Source of the DNA: CAZXVW01 sp964644025
GTDB taxonomy: Bacteria > Acidobacteriota > Terriglobia > Bryobacterales > Bryobacteraceae
Assembly (NCBI GenBank): GCA_964644025.1
Contig: CAZXVW010000043.1
Location: forward strand, 1-24,640
Length of the DNA stretch: 24,640 nucleotides
Reading direction: 5' to 3'
In this document: piece after piece, positions 7,047 through 14,653 of the stretch
Layout of the letters: each line of letters begins with the position of its first letter
How positions within the stretch are numbered: position 1 is the stretch's first letter
Made by a program: the position numbers and the translations under genes
The notes under the pieces: generated by a model
What the model was told of the DNA's origin: nothing
What the model saw: only the letters and a program-made list of their open reading frames with translations
Database searches by the model: none

Positions 7047-8552
7047 TCACCAGGAAAGCGTATCGCCTTGTTGAACCAGTCCGGAAAGCCGCGGGTCGCC
7101 GCCGGTCGCAGCCAGGATGCTTGCCATGCGCTGCTGCAAGCCGCGCACGGTCGCCCTGAGCTTCTCGTCCTTGATCTGGTGAAACAGACGGCCGCGCTGC
7201 CGGATGATGCGGACGCTGCCGAGCAGGTTCGTCATCTGTTCCGGGTCCTGGCTGATGTCGTAGAGTTCATCGATGTCCCACAGTCCGTAATACTGCATGA
7301 AGCTATAGCGCTCGGTCCGGAGGCCAGTGATGGTGGGTGTGTAGGGGTAATCGCGCTCCCACTCGTACTCATACAGGAACTCGTTCCGCCACTCGAGGGA
7401 ACGGTCTTGCAGAAGCGGGAGCAGGGACCGGCCATGGAAGCTCGGCGGCGGCGCCAGTCCCGCAGCGTCAAGCAGTGTCGGCCCGATGTCCAGGTTGAGC
7501 GCCATTCGATCGACCGTCCGTCCACCGTCGAACAGGTCCGGACAGTGGGCGAACAGCGGAATGCGAATCGAAGGCTCATACATGGCGCGCTTATCCACGA
7601 GGCCGTGCTCGCCCCACAGGTAGCCGTTGTCACCCAGGTAAAGAACGAGCGTGTCGTTGAGCAGGCCCAGCTCATCCAGGGAATCCATCACCTGCCCGAT
7701 ACTTTCGTCTACCGCCATCAGGCAACGGCAATAGGCACGGTAGAACTCGTCGAAGGTCGCCGTCTGGCCCAGCAGGCCGTCGACGCCGTGGCGGGAGTAA
7801 CGCCGGCGGCGCACCCACTCCGGCCACTGTTCATAAACCTCCTGGCGGTAGAACATGGATTCCGGGCGAGGGACCTTTTCAGTGCGGTACAGGTCCCGGT
7901 GGCGCGGCGCGGGTTGAAAGTCGTGATGAACCGCCTTGTGAGAAAAGTAAAGGCAGAAGGGCCGGCCCCGGTGGCCGCGAAGGAACCGGAGGGCTTCCGC
8001 GGTCAGAATATCGGTGACATAGCCTTTCACCCGCCGGCGCACGCCGTTGACGTTGAGGAGCGGATCGAAATATTCGCCTTGTCCTCGAAACGAGATCCAG
8101 TGATCGAAGCCGGGGCGGCGTTCGTCGCTGGCGCCCCCCATGTGCCACTTGCCGACGAAACCGGTGCGATAGCCCGCCCGCTGGAGCAACTGGGGAAACG
8201 TCGGGATGGACGTCTCCAGCGGCGTGAAGTTGTCCCGGACCCGGTGCGCGTGCATGTACTGGCTGGTGAGGATGGACGCCCGGCTGGGCGAGCAGAGCGA
8301 CGTAGTCACGAATGCATTGGGGAAGGCAGCGCCGCCACGCATCAGCCGGTCGAGGTGGGGCGTCTTGAGCCAGGGGTGGCCCAGCCCGCTCATCATATCG
8401 AAACGATGGTCGTCAACCAGAATGAGGATCAGGTTCCGCTTCGACGGCCTGGAAAGCAGCGCCGGAGCAGCGGAGGCAGCGCCCATAGTCTGGAGAAAGC
8501 GCTTGCGGGTCATCGGGGTCCGGGGAAGCAATTGGGTAATCGGGTGAGGCAT
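7047..8552 (-). CDS. Sulfatase, S1 family, with Tat-like signal
   Basis: A 501-residue arylsulfatase-type hydrolase that cleaves sulfate esters, probably from sulfated glycans. The formylglycine motif C-x-P-S-R is seen at C87 (TSLCSPSRAS), so maturation by a formylglycine-generating enzyme is expected. The metal site includes D47-D48 in LILVDDHRFD and the DN of YLGDNGYLWGEHG, and GKWHMGG carries the active-site Lys and His. The N-terminus TRKRFLQTMGAASAAPALL resembles a twin-arginine signal, with Arg-Lys in place of Arg-Arg. The ATG at 8552 is preceded by AGGAGCG at good spacing; a longer frame upstream adds a charged stretch with no signal. The 153-base spacer to the divergent nucleoside-hydrolase gene holds the promoters of both. 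The 119 bases downstream (6928-7046) hold no gene. The true substrate is not readable from sequence. Confidence 0.92.
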   Translation of the reverse strand: MPHPITQLLPRTPMTRKRFLQTMGAASAAPALLSRPSKRNLILILVDDHRFDMMSGLGHPWLKTPHLDRLMRGGAAFPNAFVTTSLCSPSRASILTSQYMHAHRVRDNFTPLETSIPTFPQLLQRAGYRTGFVGKWHMGGASDERRPGFDHWISFRGQGEYFDPLLNVNGVRRRVKGYVTDILTAEALRFLRGHRGRPFCLYFSHKAVHHDFQPAPRHRDLYRTEKVPRPESMFYRQEVYEQWPEWVRRRRYSRHGVDGLLGQTATFDEFYRAYCRCLMAVDESIGQVMDSLDELGLLNDTLVLYLGDNGYLWGEHGLVDKRAMYEPSIRIPLFAHCPDLFDGGRTVDRMALNLDIGPTLLDAAGLAPPPSFHGRSLLPLLQDRSLEWRNEFLYEYEWERDYPYTPTITGLRTERYSFMQYYGLWDIDELYDISQDPEQMTNLLGSVRIIRQRGRLFHQIKDEKLRATVRGLQQRMASILAATGGDPRLSGLVQQGDTLSW

Positions 8553-8705
8553 GGTGTTCACGCTCCTGTTTCGTCTGCCGGCAGAGGACAGCATACGCGC
8601 CGGGGACCGGTTTCGGCAACTGCGCGCGGCTGCCCCGGCGCAACGAGTCAGCAGGCGCCGGGAGGATCGCCGGTCCGTGGCAGGGTATGTTAGGCTGTGG
8701 ACGGT

Positions 8706-9692
8706 ATGTCATGGAATCATCTTTCCCGCCGGGAGGCATTGATGGCAATGGGAATAGCTGGCGCGTCACCAGCAGCGGCGGCAATCGAACGGATCCCGCT
8801 TCCGCAAGGGAAGGTGCGCGCCGTTCTCGACACCGACACCTTCAATGAGATCGACGACCAGTTCGCCGTTTCCTACGCTGTACTCTCACCGGACCGGATC
8901 GCGCTGGAGGCGATCTACGCGGCGCCGTTCCTCAACAACCGCTCCCGGAGCGCCGGCGACGGGATGAAGAAAAGCTACGAAGAAATCCATCGCGTTCTCG
9001 GCCGGCTCGGTAAGCCGGAGGCGGCTGCGGTTTTCAAAGGTTCTGCGCAGTTCATGAAGGACGCCGGCAAGCCAGTGGAAAGCCCGGCCGCCCGGGACCT
9101 GATAGAAAAGGCGCTGGCGGCCGAGCAGATGCTTTACGTGATGACTACCGGGGCTCCGACTAACGTTGCCTCGGCCATCCTCATGGAACCGCGCATCAAG
9201 GAGCGGATTACGGTGGTCTGGCTCGGCGGGCAGCCGTACTATTTCTCCAGCGCGCGCGAGTTCAATTTGCAGCAGGATTTGCCGGCTTCGCGCGTGCTGT
9301 TCGACAGCGGCGTGCGGTTGATGAACATCCCCACGCGGAACGTCTCCGAGCAGCTTCGCACCACCGCGGCCGAGATGGAACGATTCGTGAAGGGAAAGTC
9401 CAACATCGGCGACTACCTGTACGAGATCTTCATCGAACACGCCCGGGAACATCACCGTGACTTTTCCAAGCCGTGGTCCAAGGTCATCTGGGACATTTCG
9501 GCGGTGGCGTGGCTGATCAACCCGCGGTGGATCACCTCGAAAATGACGCCGAGCCCGATTCTCACCGACCAGATCACATGGAAGCAGGATCCGGGCCGGC
9601 ATCGCATCCGGGTGGCTACGCATGTGGATCGGGACGCGATCTTCGCCGACCTGTTCGCCAAGCTGGTCCGAGCGGGCGGGCCGCTGCGGTAG
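8706..9692 (+). CDS. Inosine/uridine nucleoside hydrolase-like protein with Tat signal
   Basis: A 328-residue protein of the nucleoside N-ribohydrolase fold, whose known members split the N-glycosidic bond of nucleosides using a calcium ion held by an Asp cluster. The cluster is seen as LDTDTFNEIDDQFA (D42, D44, D50, D51), two residues longer than the classical DxDPGxDD. YVMTTGAPTNVASAI matches the ribose-binding TGPLTNxA region. Near the end IWDISAVAWLINP keeps the Asp of the classical HDP-AVA-DP motif but has Trp in place of the catalytic-site His. The N-terminus SRREALMAMGIAGASPAAAA is a twin-arginine signal. ATG 8706 starts it; GTG 8697 is possible. It ends 20 bases before a Gfo/Idh/MocA gene on the same strand. 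True nucleosidase activity is likely but not certain. Confidence 0.85.
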   Translation: MSWNHLSRREALMAMGIAGASPAAAAIERIPLPQGKVRAVLDTDTFNEIDDQFAVSYAVLSPDRIALEAIYAAPFLNNRSRSAGDGMKKSYEEIHRVLGRLGKPEAAAVFKGSAQFMKDAGKPVESPAARDLIEKALAAEQMLYVMTTGAPTNVASAILMEPRIKERITVVWLGGQPYYFSSAREFNLQQDLPASRVLFDSGVRLMNIPTRNVSEQLRTTAAEMERFVKGKSNIGDYLYEIFIEHAREHHRDFSKPWSKVIWDISAVAWLINPRWITSKMTPSPILTDQITWKQDPGRHRIRVATHVDRDAIFADLFAKLVRAGGPLR

Positions 9693-9695
9693 AAT
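9690..9695 (+). promoter_or_regulatory. Candidate -10 box (TAGAAT) overlapping a stop codon
   Basis: TAGAAT begins with the TAG stop of the nucleoside-hydrolase gene and ends 17 bases before the GTG at 9713, with AGGAG at 9703-9707 between. It could give the oxidoreductase gene its own short-leader transcript. No -35 hexamer is clear. Confidence 0.4.
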
Positions 9696-9712
9696 CCTTC
9701 GCAGGAGCTTCC

Positions 9713-10888
9713 GTGGATCGTCGAATCTTCCTCATGAGCAGCGCGGCCACGCTCGCCGCGGCGCCGTCAGACCAGTTGCGGGTGGGCCTGATCGGCGCGG
9801 GAGGGCGCGGCCGGTACCTGGCCGGCGTCTTTGAAAGGAACCCGGGAGTCCAGGTCGCGGCCGTTTGCGATGTCTACGAGCCGAACCTGGAAAAGGGACT
9901 CTCGGAACTCTCTCATCCGGCCCGTGCTTATCGCAACTACAAGCAACTGCTGGAAGACAACAGCATTGACGCCGTCATCATCGCTACGCCCGAGCACTGG
10001 CACCATCAGATGCTGCTGGATGCGGTGGCGGCTGGCAAGGACGTCTACGTTGAAAAACCGCTGTGCCACACTCCCGAACAAGGAGGGGAGATTGTACGGG
10101 CGGTGCGGGCCTCGGACCGTGTCGTCCAGGTCGGCATGCAGCGGCGCAGTTACGACCTGTACCTCAAGGCGCGCGACCTGATCCGGGCCGGGACGCTCGG
10201 CAGGACCCGTATGGTTCGCTCCTGGTGGCTGAACAACCGGATGACCCGGAACATGAACCGGTCTCTGGAGGGACCGCTCGATTGGGAACAGTGGCAAGGG
10301 CCGGCTCCCCGGCGGCCGCTGGATCCGGCCCGGTTCTTCGCCTGGCGGCTGTTCTCGGATTACTCGGGCGGGATCGTCGCCGACCAGGGAGCGCATGTCT
10401 TCGACGGGATTCACCTGCTGATGGACCTCGGCTTCCCGACCGCGGTCAATGCCTCCGCCGGCAAGGTCCACACGCCGAAAGCCGACACTCCCGAGGCGGT
10501 GGTGGTGGCGGCCGAGTACGCCGACAGCGACTTCCTGGCCGTCTTCACGATCAACTATACGGCGATGCGGTACTACTACCGCAACGACCAGCTCAACCAG
10601 TACGACGGCGACCAGGCCCGGCTGGATATCGGGCGGGAGGAGTTCGCCGTCTACCGGCAGGGGGCCGAGGACAAGCCGGCGATCAAGGAGGTTTCGCCGT
10701 TCAAGTTCAGCCATGCGAGCGAGGTGCACGTGGCGAATTTCCTCGAATGCGTGCGGACGCGGCAGCAGCCGACTGCACCGGTGGAGAAAGGATTTCAGGC
10801 GGCCCTGGTGGTGCAGCTAGCCGGTATCTCGCTGCGGGAAGGCAGGCGCGTGCGCTGGAACGCTGAGCAGATGAAAGTCGAAGCCTAG
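9713..10888 (+). CDS. Gfo/Idh/MocA-family oxidoreductase with Tat-like signal
   Basis: A 391-residue member of the NAD(P)-dependent Gfo/Idh/MocA superfamily. The start DRRIFLMSSAATLAAAP is a short twin-arginine-type signal. It is followed by the Rossmann motif VGLIGAGGRGRYLAG, the EKP signature in VYVEKPLCHT, and the substrate domain with SGGIVADQGAHVFDGIHLL, whose Asp and His are the likely catalytic pair. The length fits the exported group seen in Acidobacteriota and Planctomycetota, some of which resemble the glycoside-active Gfo/Idh/MocA enzymes that use a bound NAD. The GTG at 9713 has AGGAG five bases upstream, and no later start keeps the signal. It follows the nucleoside-hydrolase gene by 20 bases and may be co-transcribed with it. 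A role in sugar or nucleoside breakdown is inference from context. Confidence 0.92.
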   Translation: MDRRIFLMSSAATLAAAPSDQLRVGLIGAGGRGRYLAGVFERNPGVQVAAVCDVYEPNLEKGLSELSHPARAYRNYKQLLEDNSIDAVIIATPEHWHHQMLLDAVAAGKDVYVEKPLCHTPEQGGEIVRAVRASDRVVQVGMQRRSYDLYLKARDLIRAGTLGRTRMVRSWWLNNRMTRNMNRSLEGPLDWEQWQGPAPRRPLDPARFFAWRLFSDYSGGIVADQGAHVFDGIHLLMDLGFPTAVNASAGKVHTPKADTPEAVVVAAEYADSDFLAVFTINYTAMRYYYRNDQLNQYDGDQARLDIGREEFAVYRQGAEDKPAIKEVSPFKFSHASEVHVANFLECVRTRQQPTAPVEKGFQAALVVQLAGISLREGRRVRWNAEQMKVEA

Positions 10889-10927
10889 CCCGAGCCGGGG
10901 GCAACCCACGGAGCCACTGGCGCCGCT

Positions 10928-12193
10928 TTATTGCTGCGGCGCGGTGCTTGCCTGCTGCTGTGCAACAAACGATTCGAGCTGGGTGATTTGCTTCTTGACG
11001 ATTGCTGCGTTGTTCGCCTGCGGGAGCAACTCCAGATACCGCTTCAGATGTTGGGCGGCTTCCCGGTAATTGTTCTGGTAGGCGAGGCTCAAACCGAGCA
11101 CGTGTTCGAGCTGCGGGAAACGGCGGTCCGCCTTCAGTTTGATAGCTTCCCGGGCGCTCTTTTCGGCCGCAGAGAGGTTGTTGAGATTCAAGTTCGCCAG
11201 GGAATTATAGAAGTACGCATCGGGAAAATCGTAAGGGTTGAGCTTGAGGATCTTGCTGGTGGCTTCCAGCGCCTCTCCCCAGTTTCCCTGGCCGACGGCC
11301 ATGCGGGCGAGCCTGAGATAGGGGCTGATGAACTTGCCATCGGCGGCCAGGGCCTTCGCGTAAGCCTGGCGGGCTTCGGCGGGCTTTTTCTCCATCTCGT
11401 AGACTTGCCCCAGCAGATACCAGGCCTCGGCATACTGCGGGTAAGCACCCACCGCCTTTTCGAGCTCCTTTTGGGCCTTCTCCCACTTTTTCTTCCTGGC
11501 TTGCTTGACGCCGTTCTCGTACGACTTTTTCGCCTTCTTCGGAGCGTGGAGCGTCGTCGCGCTGATGGTGAAGCCGCTGACGTTTCCCAGCTTGGTGAGA
11601 ACGATGGTCCCGACGTCGGGGTTATCGAACATCCGCCGGCCGGTCAGCTCGATGCGCGTGGAGCGATACCCGGGCAAGGAAGCGCGGAGTTCGCACCCGG
11701 AGAGATCCCGCTCCGAGATGCCCTCGACCGAGGTGCTGGATTGGCCAAAGGTGGAGAAGCCGCCGGTGTTTCCCCAGGGAGAGCCAGGCCCTGCCTGCGT
11801 GCCGCTGAAGCTGGCGTCGGCAATGAAGTTGCTGTTCCGGCCGACTTCGAAGCCGAAGCGTCCCTTCGAGTCGGTGTAGCCTTCCGGGATGGGCCGGCCA
11901 CTGCAGACACGCTCAATCAGAACATTGGGAGGCGCCGGGGTGCCATCGCTGAGGATCACCTTGCCCTGAAGAAACATGGGCCGGCGCATTTCCGGAAAGC
12001 TTGGCTGCTGCTGGGTCTGCATCCCGGTCGGGAGCCGCTGTTGCGTGGTCCCCCGGTTGGTCGTTCCGCCACGAGTGCTGCGGGGCTGGCTGCCTTGTTG
12101 CCCACCCGTAGTCTGGGCGGAAGCGAGGAAAACAGAAACAAGAACCGTTGCCGAGACGATCAGGCAGCGCCGTAGAAGCTCCAGTTGCTTCAT
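10928..12193 (-). CDS. Secreted TPR-repeat protein
   Basis: A 421-residue protein with a signal peptide (RRCLIVSATVLVSVFLASA, cleaved before QTTGG), then a Gln/Thr/Gly/Arg-rich linker to about residue 70. Next is a beta-rich segment with GKVILSDGTPAPPNVLIER and YTDSKGRFGFEVGR, which looks like a carboxypeptidase-regulatory or CNA-B-like domain (about 75-215). At least four tetratricopeptide repeats follow (about 225-400), for example YAEAWYLLGQVYEMEKKPAEARQAYAKAL. It ends in a Gln/Ala-rich tail. TPR arrays bind other proteins, so this is probably an envelope scaffold; no partner is evident. AGGAGG six bases before the ATG at 12193 fixes the start. It is divergent from a lipoprotein gene with a 92-base spacer holding both promoters. 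Confidence 0.87.
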   Translation of the reverse strand: MKQLELLRRCLIVSATVLVSVFLASAQTTGGQQGSQPRSTRGGTTNRGTTQQRLPTGMQTQQQPSFPEMRRPMFLQGKVILSDGTPAPPNVLIERVCSGRPIPEGYTDSKGRFGFEVGRNSNFIADASFSGTQAGPGSPWGNTGGFSTFGQSSTSVEGISERDLSGCELRASLPGYRSTRIELTGRRMFDNPDVGTIVLTKLGNVSGFTISATTLHAPKKAKKSYENGVKQARKKKWEKAQKELEKAVGAYPQYAEAWYLLGQVYEMEKKPAEARQAYAKALAADGKFISPYLRLARMAVGQGNWGEALEATSKILKLNPYDFPDAYFYNSLANLNLNNLSAAEKSAREAIKLKADRRFPQLEHVLGLSLAYQNNYREAAQHLKRYLELLPQANNAAIVKKQITQLESFVAQQQASTAPQQ

Positions 12194-12220
12194 GGAGAAC
12201 CTCCTGATGGGGTTAGCCTC

Positions 12221-12226
12221 ATTATG
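12221..12226 (-). promoter_or_regulatory. Extended -10 box of the TPR gene
   Basis: On the minus strand TGA precedes CATAAT, which makes an extended -10 (TGN-CATAAT), 27 bases upstream of the ATG at 12193. No -35 is clear, as expected for this class. Confidence 0.45.
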
Positions 12227-12260
12227 TCACAGATTCGTGCGGAGTAACAGACAAGTTCGC

Positions 12261-12266
12261 TAGAAT
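12261..12266 (+). promoter_or_regulatory. Candidate -10 box (TAGAAT) of the lipoprotein gene
   Basis: TAGAAT ends 19 bases before the ATG at 12286. No good -35 is seen. It is the same hexamer as those found before the Gfo/Idh/MocA gene at 9713 and mtaB. Confidence 0.45.
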
Positions 12267-12285
12267 TAGGGCGGGAACATAGGCG

Positions 12286-12909
12286 ATGAGCAAACCGAAG
12301 GCAGTTTACGGCATACTGGGGACCATCCTGTTCTTGGCGGCCTGTTCGGAGCCCCCGAAACCGCCGGTCAGCCAGGAGGCAGAGAAACCCCCGGAGCCGA
12401 TTGAAGGACAAAAGGCCTTTTTCCAGATGTATGTGGCCGCCCGGGCCTGGGCAAGCGATGTGCAGGCGCTGACGCTGGAGAGCCTGCGGATTCCGGAAGT
12501 CAAGCCCGAGGGGGCGAAATTCGGCGCCTGGCGCGCCACGTTTGTTTCCCCGAGCCGGCAACGGGCCATTAGCTTCACCTACTCGGTCGTTGAATCCTAT
12601 GGGAACCTGCACAAGGGGGTGTTTCGGGGGCACGAGGAAGGATATTCACCTGGGGAACTGACGCAGCCCTGGCCGGTAAGCGCCTTCAAGATCAGTTCCG
12701 AAAAGGCCCTGGCCGCCGCCTTGAAGCAACGCCAGACTCAGGCTTACGTCAAGAAGCACCCGAACGTGCCCATCACCTTCATCTTGGAAAAGACGCGCCG
12801 GCACCCGAACGTGGTCTGGCGGGTGGTTTGGGGCGAAAGCGTTTCCACCAGCGATTACTCGGTTTTCATCGACGCATCCACCGGCGACTTTCTGGAAGTG
12901 ATGCGATAG
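12286..12909 (+). CDS. Predicted lipoprotein, unknown function
   Basis: A 207-residue protein with a lipobox: a hydrophobic stretch ends LFLAAC, so C20 should be lipidated and the protein anchored in a membrane, with Ser at +2 favouring the outer membrane. A Pro/Glu-rich linker follows to about residue 45. The rest looks globular. The final part, VWRVVWGESVSTSDYSVFIDASTGDFLEVMR, resembles the end of a PepSY-type domain (W-x-V then I-D-A-x-T-G-x-x-L), but I cannot be sure. The ATG at 12286 opens the signal directly. It is divergent from the TPR gene and convergent to hspR. No function is claimed. Confidence 0.8.
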   Translation: MSKPKAVYGILGTILFLAACSEPPKPPVSQEAEKPPEPIEGQKAFFQMYVAARAWASDVQALTLESLRIPEVKPEGAKFGAWRATFVSPSRQRAISFTYSVVESYGNLHKGVFRGHEEGYSPGELTQPWPVSAFKISSEKALAAALKQRQTQAYVKKHPNVPITFILEKTRRHPNVVWRVVWGESVSTSDYSVFIDASTGDFLEVMR

Positions 12910-12970
12910 CGCGGTCAGCATCCTGCCGGCGCAGCAGCTCCACGGCGGGGTAAGCCGGCCGTTCGTTCCA

Positions 12971-13393
12971 CTATCGGCGCTTGCTTGCTTTCCTGGCGGG
13001 GGACTTGCGCGGAGCCGGGGAGCGAACCTCGATGACGGGGATCAGGGAGTGCTTCTGCTCGGGTTGGGCCGGCGGGACACGGGCTGCCAGTTCCCGGTTC
13101 AGGGTGGCGACGAATTCTTCGATCTGCTTCTGCATCGCCTCCATCTTCTCCCTCATATTGAGAATGATTTCCACTCCGGCGAGATTGACGCCCAGGTCCC
13201 GGGTTAGTTTCAGGATGATCTCCAGGCGCTTCAGGTCTTCCTCGGTGTAGAGGCGCGTGTTTCCTTCGCTGCGGGAGGGTTTGAGAAGGCCCTCGCGCTC
13301 GTACAACCGGAGAGTTTGCGGGTGAATGTCATACTGCTCGGCCACCGCCGAGATCATGAAGCCGGCTTTCTTTCTGGTCTTCGTCCTCCGCAT
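12971..13393 (-). CDS. hspR: HspR-like MerR-family heat-shock repressor
   Basis: A 140-residue MerR-family DNA-binding protein. The winged helix-turn-helix occupies about 13-80, with ISAVAEQYDIHPQTLRLYEREGLLKPSR and LTRDLGVNLAGVEIIL, both strongly HspR-like. A short coiled coil for dimerisation follows (EKMEAMQKQIEEFVATLNR). The tail is Pro/Lys/Arg-rich. HspR represses dnaK operons and is thought to use DnaK as co-repressor. Here it is the last gene of dnaK-dnaJ-hspR and starts four bases after the dnaJ stop, which matches the known autoregulated arrangement in Actinobacteria. The start at 13393 adds a basic RRTKTRKK stretch; the ATG at residue 13 is an alternative. HspR-like half-sites are seen at the dnaK promoter. 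Confidence 0.88.
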   Translation of the reverse strand: MRRTKTRKKAGFMISAVAEQYDIHPQTLRLYEREGLLKPSRSEGNTRLYTEEDLKRLEIILKLTRDLGVNLAGVEIILNMREKMEAMQKQIEEFVATLNRELAARVPPAQPEQKHSLIPVIEVRSPAPRKSPARKASKRR

Positions 13394-13397
13394 TGGA

Positions 13398-14564
13398 TCA
13401 GCTCTTCACCTTGTTCCAGATGTTGCTCCGCGGGTCTTCCGGATGGAGCGCAGCCAGCTCGCGAAGGATTTCCCGCGTGCGCTCGTCCCAGGCGGGAGGG
13501 GCCTGGACCTGCACCTCCACGATCTGGTCGCCCCGCTTGCCCTTGCGCGTATTCATGACGCCCTTTTCCCGGAGACGGAACTTCTGGCCGTTCTGAGTGC
13601 CTTGCGGGATCTTCAGCAACGCGCGCCCGTCCACGGTGGGGACTTCGATCTTGGTGCCGAGCGAAGCTTCCCAGACGGTGATCGGGACCTGGATATGGAT
13701 GTCATCCCCCTGGCGGTGAAAGAACGGATGCGGTTTCACGCGAACGGTGATGTAGAGGTCGCCGGACGGCGCGCCCATCGAGCCCGCATTCCCTTTGCCG
13801 GCCACCCGGAGCCGGTTGCCGGACTGGGCTCCCGGCGGGATCCGCACTTCGACAGTCTCAGGCTGCACGATGCGGCCTTCTCCCCCGCACCGGGGACAGG
13901 CGTTGCGCAGCCGGCCGGTTCCACCGCAGCGGGGACAGGTCAGATTGAATCGCATCGCACCCGCCACCTGGGTGACGTTTCCGTTGCCCTTGCATTCGGG
14001 GCAGACCACGGTACCGCCACCGGAGGCGCCAGAGCCGCCACAAACCGGACACGGGGATTGGCGGTTGATGTTGAGTCGGACCTGCGTGCCGTGAATCGCC
14101 TGCCAGAAATCAATGCTGAGGGCGTACTCCAGGTCCGTACCTTTTTCCGGCTTGGGTTGCGCGGGCCGCTTGGCCTTTCCGCCAAAGAACTGGCTGAAGA
14201 TATCGGCGAAACCACCGCCGGTGAATGGCTCCCGCTCGCGGGCGCCGCCAGCGCCGGACATGAAATCGGAAAAATCGAAGCCCCCGAAGCCAAACCCGGC
14301 TCCCGGGCCTTCGCGGTAGCTGCCCCCCGTACCCGGATAGGCGTTCTCGGAATAGAAGCCGAACTGGTCGTACATCTTCCGCTTCTTGGGATCGTTGAGA
14401 ACCCCATAGGCCTCCTGGATCTGCTTGAAGCGTTCCTCGGCGGCTTTGTCCCCGGGATTCAGATCGGGGTGATACTTACGCGCCAGGCGTTTGTAGGCCC
14501 GCCGAATCTCCTCGGCGCTGGCGCCTCGTTTCACCCCGAGTGTCTGGTAGTAATCTTGCTTCAT
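13398..14564 (-). CDS. dnaJ: Chaperone DnaJ (type I Hsp40)
   Basis: A 388-residue co-chaperone that stimulates DnaK ATP hydrolysis and delivers unfolded proteins. The J domain has HPD at 32-34. A Gly/Phe-rich region follows (about 75-125). The zinc-finger domain has all four CxxCxGxG repeats: CPVCGGSG, CPECKGNG, CPRCGGTG and CPRCGGEG. The C-terminal substrate-binding and dimerisation region is complete. It lies 89 bases after dnaK, and that gap holds two strong hairpins. No purine-rich ribosome site is seen before the ATG, so translation may depend on the hairpins or be weak. Confidence 0.98.
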   Translation of the reverse strand: MKQDYYQTLGVKRGASAEEIRRAYKRLARKYHPDLNPGDKAAEERFKQIQEAYGVLNDPKKRKMYDQFGFYSENAYPGTGGSYREGPGAGFGFGGFDFSDFMSGAGGAREREPFTGGGFADIFSQFFGGKAKRPAQPKPEKGTDLEYALSIDFWQAIHGTQVRLNINRQSPCPVCGGSGASGGGTVVCPECKGNGNVTQVAGAMRFNLTCPRCGGTGRLRNACPRCGGEGRIVQPETVEVRIPPGAQSGNRLRVAGKGNAGSMGAPSGDLYITVRVKPHPFFHRQGDDIHIQVPITVWEASLGTKIEVPTVDGRALLKIPQGTQNGQKFRLREKGVMNTRKGKRGDQIVEVQVQAPPAWDERTREILRELAALHPEDPRSNIWNKVKS

Positions 14565-14575
14565 GAGCGGTGGGT

Positions 14576-14644
14576 GGCGGCTCGAAGCAGCCGCCGGGGA
14601 GCCGGGCTAAGGTGCTGGCCCCCGGCGGCCACTGGGGCCGCCGG
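14576..14644 (-). promoter_or_regulatory. Two tandem hairpins between dnaK and dnaJ
   Basis: A perfect nine-base-pair stem (CCGGCGGCC at 14622-14630 with GGCCGCCGG at 14636-14644, five-base loop) is followed on the minus strand by a seven-base-pair stem (GGCGGCT at 14576-14582 with AGCCGCC at 14589-14595, six-base loop). Neither is followed by a T run, so they are not standard terminators. RNA processing, protection of the dnaK 3' end or control of dnaJ translation would fit. Confidence 0.6.
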
Positions 14645-14653
14645 TGCCTCCTC

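Noticed and set aside
7068..8693. A 541-codon plus-strand frame opposite the sulfatase gene
   Set aside because: The sulfatase on the other strand has its full set of active-site motifs and a ribosome site. The plus-strand frame has none.
14622..14644. Strong hairpin after dnaK considered as a rho-independent terminator
   Set aside because: No T run follows on the minus strand, and dnaJ continues the operon.
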